Shown here: positions 15,922 to 25,600 of the stretch, in pieces | How the letters are laid out: every line of letters begins with the position of its first letter | Position numbering within the stretch: the first letter of the stretch is position 1 | From: Flavobacterium suncheonense GH29-5 = DSM 17707 | GTDB taxonomy: Bacteria > Bacteroidota > Bacteroidia > Flavobacteriales > Flavobacteriaceae | Length of the DNA: 64,000 bases | Assembly (NCBI RefSeq): GCF_000430025.1 | Contig: NZ_AUCZ01000007.1 | Coordinates: forward strand, 186,001-250,000 | Reading direction: 5' to 3' | Made by a program: the position numbers and the translations under genes | Notes under the pieces: generated by a model | What the model was told of the DNA's origin: nothing | Database searches by the model: none | What the model saw: the letters and a program-made list of their open reading frames with translations, nothing else

Positions 15922-17349
15922 ATGACAGAAGCAACTTCTTCAAAACATAAATTCTCAAAAATTTTTTCAACCCTTAAAACCGCGGTTAAAGGCGATGAAT
16001 CCTTTGATTATACCAACGGAAGCATCAAAAAAGCCGTTATTCTCTTAGCCATCCCGATGGTTTTGGAGATGATGATGGAATCCGTGTTTGCCTTAGTCGA
16101 TTTGTACTTTGTCGGCCATCTGGAACACAGCAGTTTCGCCATTCAGACCGTGGGGCTGACCGAATCCGTTTTGACGATTATTTACTCGCTCGCCATCGGC
16201 ATCAGTATGGCGGCCACTGCCGTCGTAGCGCGCAGAATTGGTGAAAAAAATCCGGAAGCCGCGGCCAAATCAGGCATGCAGGCGATTCTCATTGCCTTTG
16301 CGGTGAACACGGTAATCAGCATCCTTGGTTTTATCTATGCAAAGGAAATTTTATTGCTGATGGGCGCCTCACAAGAAGCCGCCAATTACGGTGTGAACTT
16401 CACCCGCATCATGATGGGCGGCAGTTTGTGCATCATGTTGCTGTTCCTCATTAACGGAATTTTTCGGGGTGCCGGAAATGCCGCAATTGCGATGCGCAGT
16501 TTGTGGCTGGCCAATTTATGCAACATTATTTTGTGTCCGATTTTCATTAATGGCTTAGGGCCAATTCCGGCTTTTGGTTTGGTGGGAGCAGCCCTTGCCA
16601 CCACTACCGGACGCAGTATCGGCGTTTTATACCAGCTGTACCATTTGTTTAACGGGAAAGGCATTTTAAAAATCGTTTGGGCGCATTTTCAACCGGATTG
16701 GGAACAAATCAAACATATCGTTAAAATTGCCGCGCCAGGTGTTTTGCAATTCGTAATTGCATCCTGCAGCTGGATTTTCCTGGCGCAATTGGTGGCCACC
16801 ACCGGAGGCGATCAGGGTTCGGCAGGCTATCAGACGGCTTTGCGGATTATGATGTTTTTCATCCTTCCGGCCTGGGGATTGAGCAATGCCGCGGCCACTT
16901 TGGTCGGTCAGAATTTGGGCGCCAAACAAGTGGAGCGCGCTGAAAAATCGGTGTATACGACGGCAAAATACAACGTTATTTTTATGGCCGTTATCATGAT
17001 TTTCTGCCTGATTTTCGGAAATCTCATCATTTCTTTCTTTACCAATGACCTCAACGTACAGCATATAGCTGTGGAAGCATTGCAAACCATGAGTCTCGGC
17101 TATATTTTCTACGGCATCGGCATGGTGTTAATCAATACTTTCAATGGCGCGGGCGATACCTGGACACCTACCAAAGTGAATTTTTTCGGGTTCTGGCTGT
17201 TTCAGATTCCGCTGGCGTATTTGTTGGCGAAATACCTGAAAATGGGTCCGACCGGCGTTTTTATGGCGGTTCCGGTTGCGGAAACGGCAATTACGCTGGC
17301 GAGTATTGTTTTGTACCGTCGAGGGAAATGGAAAAAGGTACAGGTTTAA
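15922..17349 (+). CDS. MATE family efflux transporter
   Basis: Sodium- or proton-driven multidrug/organic-cation exporter of the inner membrane (NorM/DinF superfamily), 475 residues. About 12 hydrophobic segments form two MATE repeats; the first begins AVILLAIPMVLEMMMESVFALVDLYFVGHL and the second IKHIVKIAAPGVLQFVIASCSWIF. There is a soluble N-terminal extension of about 30 residues before the first repeat. Transcribed from its own promoter with a long leader. Confidence 0.92.
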   Translation: MTEATSSKHKFSKIFSTLKTAVKGDESFDYTNGSIKKAVILLAIPMVLEMMMESVFALVDLYFVGHLEHSSFAIQTVGLTESVLTIIYSLAIGISMAATAVVARRIGEKNPEAAAKSGMQAILIAFAVNTVISILGFIYAKEILLLMGASQEAANYGVNFTRIMMGGSLCIMLLFLINGIFRGAGNAAIAMRSLWLANLCNIILCPIFINGLGPIPAFGLVGAALATTTGRSIGVLYQLYHLFNGKGILKIVWAHFQPDWEQIKHIVKIAAPGVLQFVIASCSWIFLAQLVATTGGDQGSAGYQTALRIMMFFILPAWGLSNAAATLVGQNLGAKQVERAEKSVYTTAKYNVIFMAVIMIFCLIFGNLIISFFTNDLNVQHIAVEALQTMSLGYIFYGIGMVLINTFNGAGDTWTPTKVNFFGFWLFQIPLAYLLAKYLKMGPTGVFMAVPVAETAITLASIVLYRRGKWKKVQV

Positions 17350-17369
17350 TTGAATTTTTGCTGCGAATT

Positions 17370-17436
17370 ACACGAATTTCCACTAATTAATCTGCATGAA
17401 TTAGCGTGATTCGTGACCAACTTGTTCTGTCACTTA
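17370..17436. repeat. Degenerate palindromic repeat, copy B
   Basis: GCTGCGAATTACACGAAT at the left and GCGTGATTCGTG near the right give imperfect inverted ends. The right end CCAACTTGTTCTGTCACTTA (17417-17436) matches 19439-19458 at 18 of 20 bases. Probably a decayed relative of the element at 19266-19458. Confidence 0.65.
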
Positions 17437-17500
17437 TCCAATCTGGCAATCCAAATAACGAAGATTTCCTTCCTCAAAAAAAATGAAAAATACAAGCATA

Positions 17501-17528
17501 AAAAAGCCAGAAAATAATTCTGGCTTTT
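17501..17528 (-). terminator. Terminator of the exported unknown gene
   Basis: Stem AGCCAGAA / TTCTGGCT with a 5-base loop; A-run on the plus strand gives the T-run on the minus strand. Confidence 0.8.
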
Positions 17529-17533
17529 GCTTT

Positions 17534-19087
17534 TTATAATGTTACTTTCAACAACTGCTTTTTCTTTCCTTTTCGGCCGATGAAATACACCGAATTTTTA
17601 GAAATGGCTCCGTCGGAAACCATAAACGGCACTTCGTTGTCTTTGTCATCCAGTATTTCCTGAAAATCGAAATTACCGTCTGGCGTAATTCTGATTACAT
17701 TAAGATTTGATCGTTTGGTACTGGTCTGACCAAACTGAATTCTGTCATTGCTCAGTTTTTTTACTTTTTCACCGGTATTGATAAAAAAGTAGGTGTCATT
17801 TCCTTTAACCGTAGAAGTATAAGAAATATACGAACTATCGCCTCCGGTAGCCTGACGTTTATTAATATTTCGGGCCCAAAGAATATTTCCGTCGTTAGCG
17901 ATTTTGGCACTTACGATGTCGTCATAATGATAAACATAGGTATAGGTGCCGCCGCCACCGTTAGGGTTCATATGATAATGTGTGGTCACATAATATTCTT
18001 CGGCGTTGAAAACGATTTCATTCTGTTCGGTAATCAAAATACCTCTGAAGGATAAATTTTTCAATTCCTTGTCTTTATTCTTTCCGTATTTGTCGACCAT
18101 GAACTGTTCGGTAAAAGGATTGTATTTTGATTTGCGGATAGCCAGAGAGATTGGATCCAATTCAAAATAACTGATACCTTTGTATCGGTAATCTTTTCGG
18201 TCGGAATAAAACCCGACACAGGTTAGCTTGTCTTGAAAAACAACTGTTTTCAAAGAACCCGAAAAATGTTCATCGGTATCAAAAACCTGTGTAGCCTGAC
18301 CTTCATTACTGATTCTTGTTAGTTCATACTGATATTTTCCGCCTTCTTTTTTATTCTTTTTCTCATCAGCATATACCTTTCCTAAAAGGTAAAGATTGTT
18401 TCCGTCTTTGGAAACATCAATGTTTTCGTATACAAATTTCCGGTCCTTGATCTCACGCTTAAATTCGTGGTCAATTTTCTTATTCAACTTATTGTCAAAC
18501 AGGTATATTCTGTGCGTTTCGGCATTCTTATTCTTAATGTCTACCGTGATGGCGAAAGCAGTTTTATCTTCGTTAAGCATGAAATTTGCACCACTGTCAC
18601 CATCAAACTGACTGCTTCCGAACCACTGCGATTTCATGACATCGTCACTGGCAATTCTGAAAAGTTCTTTTTTCTCAAAATTGAAATTGTCTATACTGGA
18701 TGTTAATGCCGAACAAACAAATGCTTTCTCTTTAGAGTTGTATAAAAAATCTATTAAACTTACCTGATTGCCGTTCATAACAATTCCTAAAATTGTCCCC
18801 CATTTTTCCACCTCCGAACGTCTCATTTCGTACTCGTACTCCTTGATCAATTTCAGGTTGGCATCGTAGTGCTCAAAATAATAACCGGCACCGGAAGAAA
18901 ACAGTCCGCCTGCATAACTCCGCGCAATAAAAACACCGTCGTTTCCGTCATCTTCTACCAAAGCAATAGAAGAACGTTTGTATTCATCTTTAAAAACATC
19001 ACTCTTTTTAATACTGTGAGGAATCTCCTGTGCAAAAATACAGGTAACAGAAAGGCTGACACATAACAGCGTAATTAGTTTTTTCAT
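17534..19087 (-). CDS. Exported protein of unknown function
   Basis: 517 residues from the ATG at 19087, chosen because it places a signal peptide (KKLITLLCVSLSVTCIFAQ) at the N-terminus; an ATG 6 codons earlier would disturb it. The mature part is rich in short beta strands with repeated patterns of the kind DISK(D)GNNLYLLGK, DKLTCVGFYSDRKD, ITEQNEIVFNAEEYY and GAISKNSVYFIGRKGKKKQLLK, suggesting a beta-propeller-like fold. A Gly-rich patch (NPNGGGGTYTY) sits at about 390. No catalytic motif or known family recognised. Single-gene unit with its own terminator. Confidence 0.75.
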   Translation of the reverse strand: MKKLITLLCVSLSVTCIFAQEIPHSIKKSDVFKDEYKRSSIALVEDDGNDGVFIARSYAGGLFSSGAGYYFEHYDANLKLIKEYEYEMRRSEVEKWGTILGIVMNGNQVSLIDFLYNSKEKAFVCSALTSSIDNFNFEKKELFRIASDDVMKSQWFGSSQFDGDSGANFMLNEDKTAFAITVDIKNKNAETHRIYLFDNKLNKKIDHEFKREIKDRKFVYENIDVSKDGNNLYLLGKVYADEKKNKKEGGKYQYELTRISNEGQATQVFDTDEHFSGSLKTVVFQDKLTCVGFYSDRKDYRYKGISYFELDPISLAIRKSKYNPFTEQFMVDKYGKNKDKELKNLSFRGILITEQNEIVFNAEEYYVTTHYHMNPNGGGGTYTYVYHYDDIVSAKIANDGNILWARNINKRQATGGDSSYISYTSTVKGNDTYFFINTGEKVKKLSNDRIQFGQTSTKRSNLNVIRITPDGNFDFQEILDDKDNEVPFMVSDGAISKNSVYFIGRKGKKKQLLKVTL

Positions 19088-19265
19088 GGATTTTAATTTG
19101 GGAGTCAATAGTTGTTGTTTTTGAGAAATTTACGGCTACTTAACCTGTAAATTTTTTCGCAAACATACTGTTTTTTTTACCATTTCGAACCCTTAAATAA
19201 ATTTTTACGCTTTGCAACAAAAAAAAAATGAAAATTTTGTTACGATAACGCTGATGTATTACAAA

Positions 19266-19458
19266 GCCGCGAATGCACGAATAAATTAGTACGCATTAGT
19301 ATCATTCGTGGTTGAATCTTTAAAAGGAAATCAATTTTATAACTAAAAAATAATTTGAGACTCCTGATAGTGTTGTCTTACTACAAAACCAAAATCCGCA
19401 AATTGGCTAACAGGACATAGAAATTCGTGCATTCGCGGCCAACTTATTCCGTCACTTA
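19266..19458. repeat. MITE-like element with 17-bp perfect inverted ends
   Basis: GCCGCGAATGCACGAAT (19266-19282) and its exact reverse complement (19423-19439) bound 174 bases of AT-rich, gene-free DNA. An inner CACGAAT/ATTCGTG pair lies in the left half. The conserved right flank CCAACTTATTCCGTCACTTA runs to 19458 and contains the dusB stop codon. The rest of the 19088-19455 gap shows only AT-rich sequence for the upstream promoter of the exported protein gene. Confidence 0.75.
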
Positions 19459-20448
19459 AATTATCTGATAATCCGAATATACCTCGCGGATCTCATCAAA
19501 AATCTTGGCCAAGTTTTCCGCTTCGTTGGTGGTTACCAGTTTCTGTTTGTATTCCTTAAAACCGTGAATCCCTTTGAAATAGTTGGTATAATGACGGCGC
19601 ATTTCCACGATTCCCACGTGTTCTCCTTTCCATTCCATCGACCAATTCAGGTGGTTTTGGGCAGCCTGGATACGGGCTTCCATATCGGGTGGCGACAGTA
19701 ATTCGCCGGTTTTGAAGTAGTGTTTGATTTCGTCGAAAATCCACGGATACCCGATAGCGGCACGACCGATCATCATCCCGTCCAGACCGTATTTATTTTT
19801 GTATTCCAACGCTTTTTCCGGGGAATCGATGTCACCGTTACCGAAAATCGGCATGGTGATTCTTGGGTTTTCTTTGACTCTTTGGATGTGCGACCAGTCG
19901 GAATGGCCTTTGTACATCTGGGCACGGGTGCGTGCATGAATGGTTAAAGCCTGTACACCCACATCCTGCAAACGCTCGGCTACCTCATCAATGTTGATGG
20001 AACTCTCGTCCCAGCCCAAACGGGTTTTAACCGTGACCGGAAGGTTCGTCCCTTTAATGACCGCTTTGGTTAACCGCACCATTAAATCGACATCTTTCAA
20101 TACACCGGCACCGGCACCTTTGCATACAACCTTTTTTACCGGGCAACCGAAGTTGATGTCCACTAAATCGGGTTGTACCGTGTCGACGATTTTGGCAGAC
20201 ATTTCCATTGCTTCCTCGTCGCCTCCGAAAATCTGGATGCCTACCGGTCGCTCGTAATCGAAAATATCGAGTTTTTTGCGGCTTTTGATAGCATCGCGAA
20301 TTAAGCCTTCACTGGAAATGAATTCCGAGTACATCAGATCGGCGCCGTGCTGCTTGCACAAACGACGAAACGGCGGATCGCTCACGTCTTCCATGGGCGC
20401 GAGTAACAAAGGGAAATCCGGGAGTTCTATGTTGCCAATCTTAACCAT
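19456..20448 (-). CDS. dusB: tRNA-dihydrouridine synthase B
   Basis: FMN-dependent reduction of uridine to dihydrouridine in the tRNA D-loop. 330 residues, normal for DusB. TIM-barrel motifs: LLAPMEDVSDPPFRRLC at the start, the catalytic Cys in NFGCPVKKVVCKGAGAGVL, VTVKTRLGWD, ALTIHARTRAQMYKG and the FMN phosphate loop FGNGDI / GMMIGRAAIG. A TAATTTTG box at 20473-20466 (minus) lies shortly upstream. The stop codon is contributed by the repeat element downstream. Confidence 0.95.
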   Translation of the reverse strand: MVKIGNIELPDFPLLLAPMEDVSDPPFRRLCKQHGADLMYSEFISSEGLIRDAIKSRKKLDIFDYERPVGIQIFGGDEEAMEMSAKIVDTVQPDLVDINFGCPVKKVVCKGAGAGVLKDVDLMVRLTKAVIKGTNLPVTVKTRLGWDESSINIDEVAERLQDVGVQALTIHARTRAQMYKGHSDWSHIQRVKENPRITMPIFGNGDIDSPEKALEYKNKYGLDGMMIGRAAIGYPWIFDEIKHYFKTGELLSPPDMEARIQAAQNHLNWSMEWKGEHVGIVEMRRHYTNYFKGIHGFKEYKQKLVTTNEAENLAKIFDEIREVYSDYQII

Positions 20449-20539
20449 CCTGCTGCATTTTGCGGCAAAATTACAATTTTTTAAGCCAAAAGGGATAAGG
20501 GATAAGAAAAAAGAACACTTTGTTTGTGTTTATGAGGCT

Positions 20540-20568
20540 TTGAAACTGATGATTTTAGATTATATTTG
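20540..20568 (+). promoter_or_regulatory. Promoter of lepA
   Basis: TTG (20540-20542), 18-base spacer, TATATTTG (20561-20568): a full consensus match. The leader to the ATG at 20708 is about 130 bases and includes the structured repeat. Confidence 0.75.
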
Positions 20569-20601
20569 CGGATTAATTCACTACCTTTAAAGAGGTGGTT
20601 T

Positions 20602-20695
20602 GCGTTAGGGATTGCAGCGGCATCCTTTTGCGGAGCGCAAGCGGAGCAAAAGATACAGCGGAAAGCCCGACCCTTGCGGGAACGCCCAAAAAAGA
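20602..20695 (+). repeat. Structured repeat, copy 2 (in the lepA leader)
   Basis: Same frame as copy 1 at 14041: GCGGCATCC, a GC-rich variable middle, GATACAGCGGA. The hairpin arms are CTTTTGC (left) and GCAAAAG (right); a second stem CCCGACC/GCGGG follows. It lies wholly between the promoter and the lepA start. Confidence 0.75.
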
Positions 20696-20707
20696 CACAG
20701 AACGACG

Positions 20708-22504
20708 ATGAAGAAAATAAGAAACTTTTGCATTATTGCACACATTGACCACGGGAAAAGTACACTGGCCGACCGTTTGCTGGACGAAACCAAAACCGTG
20801 ACCGCCCGCGAGGCTCAGGCGCAGCTTTTGGACAATATGGATCTGGAACGCGAGCGCGGGATTACCATTAAGAGCCACGCCATCCAGATGGAATACACCT
20901 ACAAAGGAGAACAATACATCCTGAATCTGATTGACACGCCCGGACACGTTGATTTCTCCTATGAGGTTTCCCGTTCGATTGCGGCTTGTGAAGGCGCACT
21001 GTTGATTGTGGATGCGGCGCAGAGCATTCAGGCGCAGACGATTTCCAACCTGTACTTGGCTCTGGAAAACAATCTGGAAATCATCCCGGTACTGAACAAG
21101 GTGGATTTGCCAAGCGCCAATCCGGAAGAGGTAAGCGACGATATCGTGGATTTATTGGGCTGCAAACTGGAAGACATTATTCACGCTTCGGGAAAAACCG
21201 GTTTTGGCGTGGATAAGATTCTGGAAGCGATTGTGGAACGCATTCCGGCTCCGAAAGGCGACAAAGACGAACCGCTTCAGGCGTTGATTTTCGACTCGGT
21301 ATACAATCCGTTCCGGGGTATTGAGGTTATTTTCCGCGTGCTGAACGGCGAAATCCGCAAAGGCCAGAAAATTAAGTTCATGGCGACCGGAAAAGAGTAT
21401 TTTGCCGATGAAGTGGGTACCTTAAAACTGAATCAGGTGCCAAAAGATGTTATTTCTACCGGCGACGTAGGTTATCTGATTTCGGGTATCAAAGAAGCGA
21501 AAGAAGTAAAAGTGGGCGATACCATTACTGATGCGAAAACCCCAACCCAAAATATGATTAAAGGTTTCGAGGACGTAAAACCGATGGTTTTTGCCGGAAT
21601 TTACCCGGTGGATACGGAAGATTACGAGGAATTGCGCGCTTCGATGGAAAAATTGCAGCTGAACGATGCCTCGTTGGTATTTGCTCCGGAGAGTTCTGCG
21701 GCTTTAGGTTTCGGTTTCCGATGCGGATTCCTGGGCATGCTGCACATGGAAATCATTCAGGAACGTTTGGAGCGCGAGTTCAACATGACCGTAATTACTA
21801 CGGTACCGAACGTGTCGTACCTGGCGTACACCAAAAAAGACCCGGAAACGGCGTTTGTGGTAAACAACCCGTCCGATTTGCCGGAGCCTTCCAAATTAGA
21901 CCGCGTGGAAGAACCGTACATCAAGGCGACCATCATTACCAAATCCGATTTTGTGGGACAGGTGATGAGTTTGTGTATCGAGAAACGCGGACAGATTACC
22001 AACCAGACCTATTTAACGCCGGAGCGTGTGGAGCTGAATTTCGACATGCCGTTGGCCGAAATCGTATTCGACTTCTACGACCGTCTGAAAACCGTTTCCA
22101 AAGGGTATGCCTCGTTTGACTACCACCCGATTGGAATGCGGACCTCGAAACTGGTGCGTTTGGATGTCCTGTTAAACGGTCAGAACGTGGATGCCTTATC
22201 GGCCTTGATTCACGAGGATAATGCGTATCATATCGGTAAAAAAATGTGTGAAAAACTGCGCGAGTTAATCCCGAGACAACAGTTCGAAATCCCGATTCAG
22301 GCTGCGATCGGAGCGAAAATCATCGCCCGTGAAACCATTAAGGCCCTGCGCAAAGACGTTACCGCAAAATGTTACGGTGGGGATATTTCCCGTAAGCGTA
22401 AATTGCTGGAAAAACAGAAACAGGGAAAGAAACGCATGCGTCAGGTAGGAAACGTGGAAATTCCGCAATCGGCGTTTATGGCGGTGCTGAAACTGAACGA
22501 TTAA
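20708..22504 (+). CDS. lepA: Elongation factor 4 (back-translocating GTPase LepA)
   Basis: Ribosome-associated GTPase that acts during translation and 30S biogenesis. 598 residues from the ATG at 20708, matching the family; the open frame extends upstream only because the repeat there lacks stops. G-motifs: AHIDHGKST (G1), RERGITIKS (G2), DTPGHVDF (G3), NKVDLPSA (G4). The LepA-specific C-terminal domain ends with [39 protein letters not shown] basic sequence. A terminator follows. Confidence 0.97.
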   Translation: MKKIRNFCIIAHIDHGKSTLADRLLDETKTVTAREAQAQLLDNMDLERERGITIKSHAIQMEYTYKGEQYILNLIDTPGHVDFSYEVSRSIAACEGALLIVDAAQSIQAQTISNLYLALENNLEIIPVLNKVDLPSANPEEVSDDIVDLLGCKLEDIIHASGKTGFGVDKILEAIVERIPAPKGDKDEPLQALIFDSVYNPFRGIEVIFRVLNGEIRKGQKIKFMATGKEYFADEVGTLKLNQVPKDVISTGDVGYLISGIKEAKEVKVGDTITDAKTPTQNMIKGFEDVKPMVFAGIYPVDTEDYEELRASMEKLQLNDASLVFAPESSAALGFGFRCGFLGMLHMEIIQERLEREFNMTVITTVPNVSYLAYTKKDPETAFVVNNPSDLPEPSKLDRVEEPYIKATIITKSDFVGQVMSLCIEKRGQITNQTYLTPERVELNFDMPLAEIVFDFYDRLKTVSKGYASFDYHPIGMRTSKLVRLDVLLNGQNVDALSALIHEDNAYHIGKKMCEKLRELIPRQQFEIPIQAAIGAKIIARETIKALRKDVTAKCYGGDISRKRKLLEKQKQGKKRMRQVGNVEIPQSAFMAVLKLND

Positions 22505-22528
22505 TTTATAACAAAATAGCCTGATTAC

Positions 22529-22557
22529 ACCCAATAACGAGAGTTGTTGGGTTTTTT
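22529..22557 (+). terminator. Terminator of lepA
   Basis: Stem ACCCAATAAC / GTTGTTGGGT with a GAGA loop, followed by T6. Confidence 0.85.
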
Positions 22558-22628
22558 GTTGGATTCCATTTAACCGACGGTAGTTCTGTTTATATTTTGT
22601 AACTTTATTCTTCTGTTATACAATTTTA

Positions 22629-25600
22629 ATGAATAAAATAGTAGTCTTCATATTATTTTTTGTAAGTCTTGCAAGCCAGTCTCAGACCATTGCTGTTACC
22701 GACAACAGCCATACCGCGGCTGATCTGGTTAACCTGCTTTTGGGAAATTCGTGTGTGGAGGTTTCAAATATTTCGATTTCATCGGCACAATCGGTGGCCT
22801 ATTTCAATCAAAACGGCTCGACTTTTCCTATTGCGGAAGGTGTTATCCTGCGAAGCGGCATTGCCACCGATACTCAAGGTTCCTACACTGGTAACAACTT
22901 AAGCGGAACGGCAGGTGGTGGCGGTACCGATGCCTTTCTTCAAAACTTAAGCAACACCAGCAGCGGTACCTCAACCCCGATACTCGACCTGGCTTTTTTA
23001 GAATTTGACTTTGTTCCGGTTTCGAGCGCGTTCAGCTTCGACTTCTTGTTTGCTTCCAACGAATACGGCCAGTACCAATGTTTATCCAATGATATTTTCG
23101 CCTTCGAATTGACCGATTTAACAACGGGTATTACGACTAATCTGGCGGTGATTCCCGGGACTTCCAATCCTGTTTCAGTCAAAAACATTAAAAACTCGGC
23201 TTATAACAACACTTGCGGTTCGACTAACCCGACTCTTTTTGCCGTATACAATGTAAACAATCCGGCAACTTCCACCTTAAACATGAGAGGACATACCGTG
23301 GTTTTAAATGCTTCTTCAGCCGTAACACCCAACAATCCGTACCGCTTAAAATTGGTGATTGCCGATTACGGGGATGCGGACATCGATTCTGCGGTTTTTA
23401 TTGCGGCAGGCAGTTTTCAGAATAATTTCAGTTTGGGAAACGATCAGATTATCTGTTCGGGCGATGAATATATCCTGAACACTAATTTAGACAACACCTA
23501 CACGTATGAATGGCTCATGAACGGAGGACCAACCGGAATCACTACACCAACGTATACCGTAACACAACCCGGAACCTATACGGTAAACATCACCAAAGGC
23601 AGTTGCGTCCTTGCGGATACCGTAGTTTTCAGTGATTTATGGGTATCCTCACCAATCAGCCTGCGAACCTGTAATACCGGGAGTGCCACATATTCCTATA
23701 ACCTAACGGTGAACAATGAAACGTTTATGGGAATTGACAATGCGCTTTACGACGTTTTCTACTATGCTTCTATGGCCGATGTAGTTTCCAACACGCCGAT
23801 TCCTGCCAGTAATTTAACGAATTATCTCAGTCCCGGTAGCGAAACGATTTACATTAAAATTTTCAACACACAAACCAATCAGTTTTGTGATGCGGTCTAC
23901 CCGTTTGATTTGATTGTAACCGATCCTGTAAATTCAGCACCCGATTTCATCACAAGCATTTGCGACAGTAACTTTGGCCAGAATTTTGATCTTACGGCGC
24001 TAAACAATGGTATTTTATTGGGACAGCCGGCCGCCAATTACAACATTACCTATTACAGTTTACTGTCGGACGCTCAACAGGGCAGCAACAGTATCAGCAA
24101 TATTCTGAGCATTCCGGCCAGCACGAACAGCGTCAGTGTCTGGGCCTTAGTTCAGGATGTAACCAATCCCGACTGTTTTGACATTACCGGAGTTACCTTC
24201 AACATTAACCCGTTGCCGCCCGTCAGTTCCTTGCCGAATGTCGTGGCATGCAGCAGTTATGTCTTGCCGGTTATTGCCAACGGAACGTATTACGACGGCC
24301 AAGGCGGCACCGGAACACAATACAATGCGGGGGATACAATAGACGAATCCGGAATTTATTATATTTTTTCAGGTCCTGATGCCAACGGTTGCACGAACCA
24401 GACATCGTTTCAAGCTTATTTTGTGGAAGAGTACGAACCGCAATACGACCATTGCGGCACCTTTACCGTTCCTTTTCCTCCTTATGACATTGGTGCTTTT
24501 TACACGGCTTTGGGTGGCCCTTCGGGAGGAGGCGCTTTACTTGTACCGGGCACTGTTTTCACAAACAACACCCAATCCACTATTACCCAAGATATTTTTT
24601 ATTATGCGGAAATGGACGGTGTTCCCTGTATTGATGCAATATTCACCATAAACATTCATCCGGTACCTTTAGTGGACGATCCTGCGGATGTAACCGTTTG
24701 CGATTCTTACACCTTGCCCCCTTTAACCTACGGAACCTATTACTACATTAATGAAGACAGCGGTATGCCGGAACAGGTGTTCGTAGATCCGGGGTTTGTC
24801 ATAACAAAAACCATAGAGATGCATGCATACAATGAGATTATCTCTACCGACCACTACGGTGATCCCTGGTACTGCACCGCAGAGAATACCTTTATGGTTA
24901 ATATTATTGAAACCGGATTATTTACTCCGCAGGAGGCATGCGGAAGTTTTACGCTGCCTCCTTTAACCGTAGGCGGCTACTTTGATGCCCCGAATGGCGG
25001 CGGTAACCCGGTTGATCCTGCTATCCCAATTACGACATCGCAAACCATTTACTACCACGCTCCTACAACTTCGTTCCCGAATTGTACCGAAGTCATGAAT
25101 TTGCATTATGAGATTACCATCTTTCCTTTGCCGGATGTAAGTACTGTTCCAAACGGAACGCATTGCGGGGAATTCATCTTACCGGCCATAGCCAATGGGA
25201 CTTATTATACTTTGCAAGGCGGTCCGTTAACACCTGGACAAGTTGCTCTGCCTGCCGGCTCCATAATCGATTTATCAGGGATTAACTTAGCTCCCGGAAC
25301 GTATTGGATTTACAACGGCCCGGATTCAAATGATTGTGCTAACGAAAGTTCTTTTACGATTGACATCACACCTTATCCCGTAACAGACGATCCGATCAAC
25401 CGAATTGAATGCCATCCTTACAACATCCCCACTCCGGCTAACGGAACGGTTTACACCGCACCCAACGGCCCTAACGGAACTGGTACGGTAGTAAGTGCTG
25501 CCACTATTTTCAACACCGACAATACTTTTTACATGTACAATATAGATCCGGCAACCGGGTGCGTATTTGACAAACCGTTTAAGGTGTATTACAACGGCAT

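Noticed and set aside
20612..20707. An N-terminal extension of LepA of 32 residues
   Set aside because: It translates the structured repeat; LepA family proteins begin at the ATG at 20708 ([19 protein letters not shown]).
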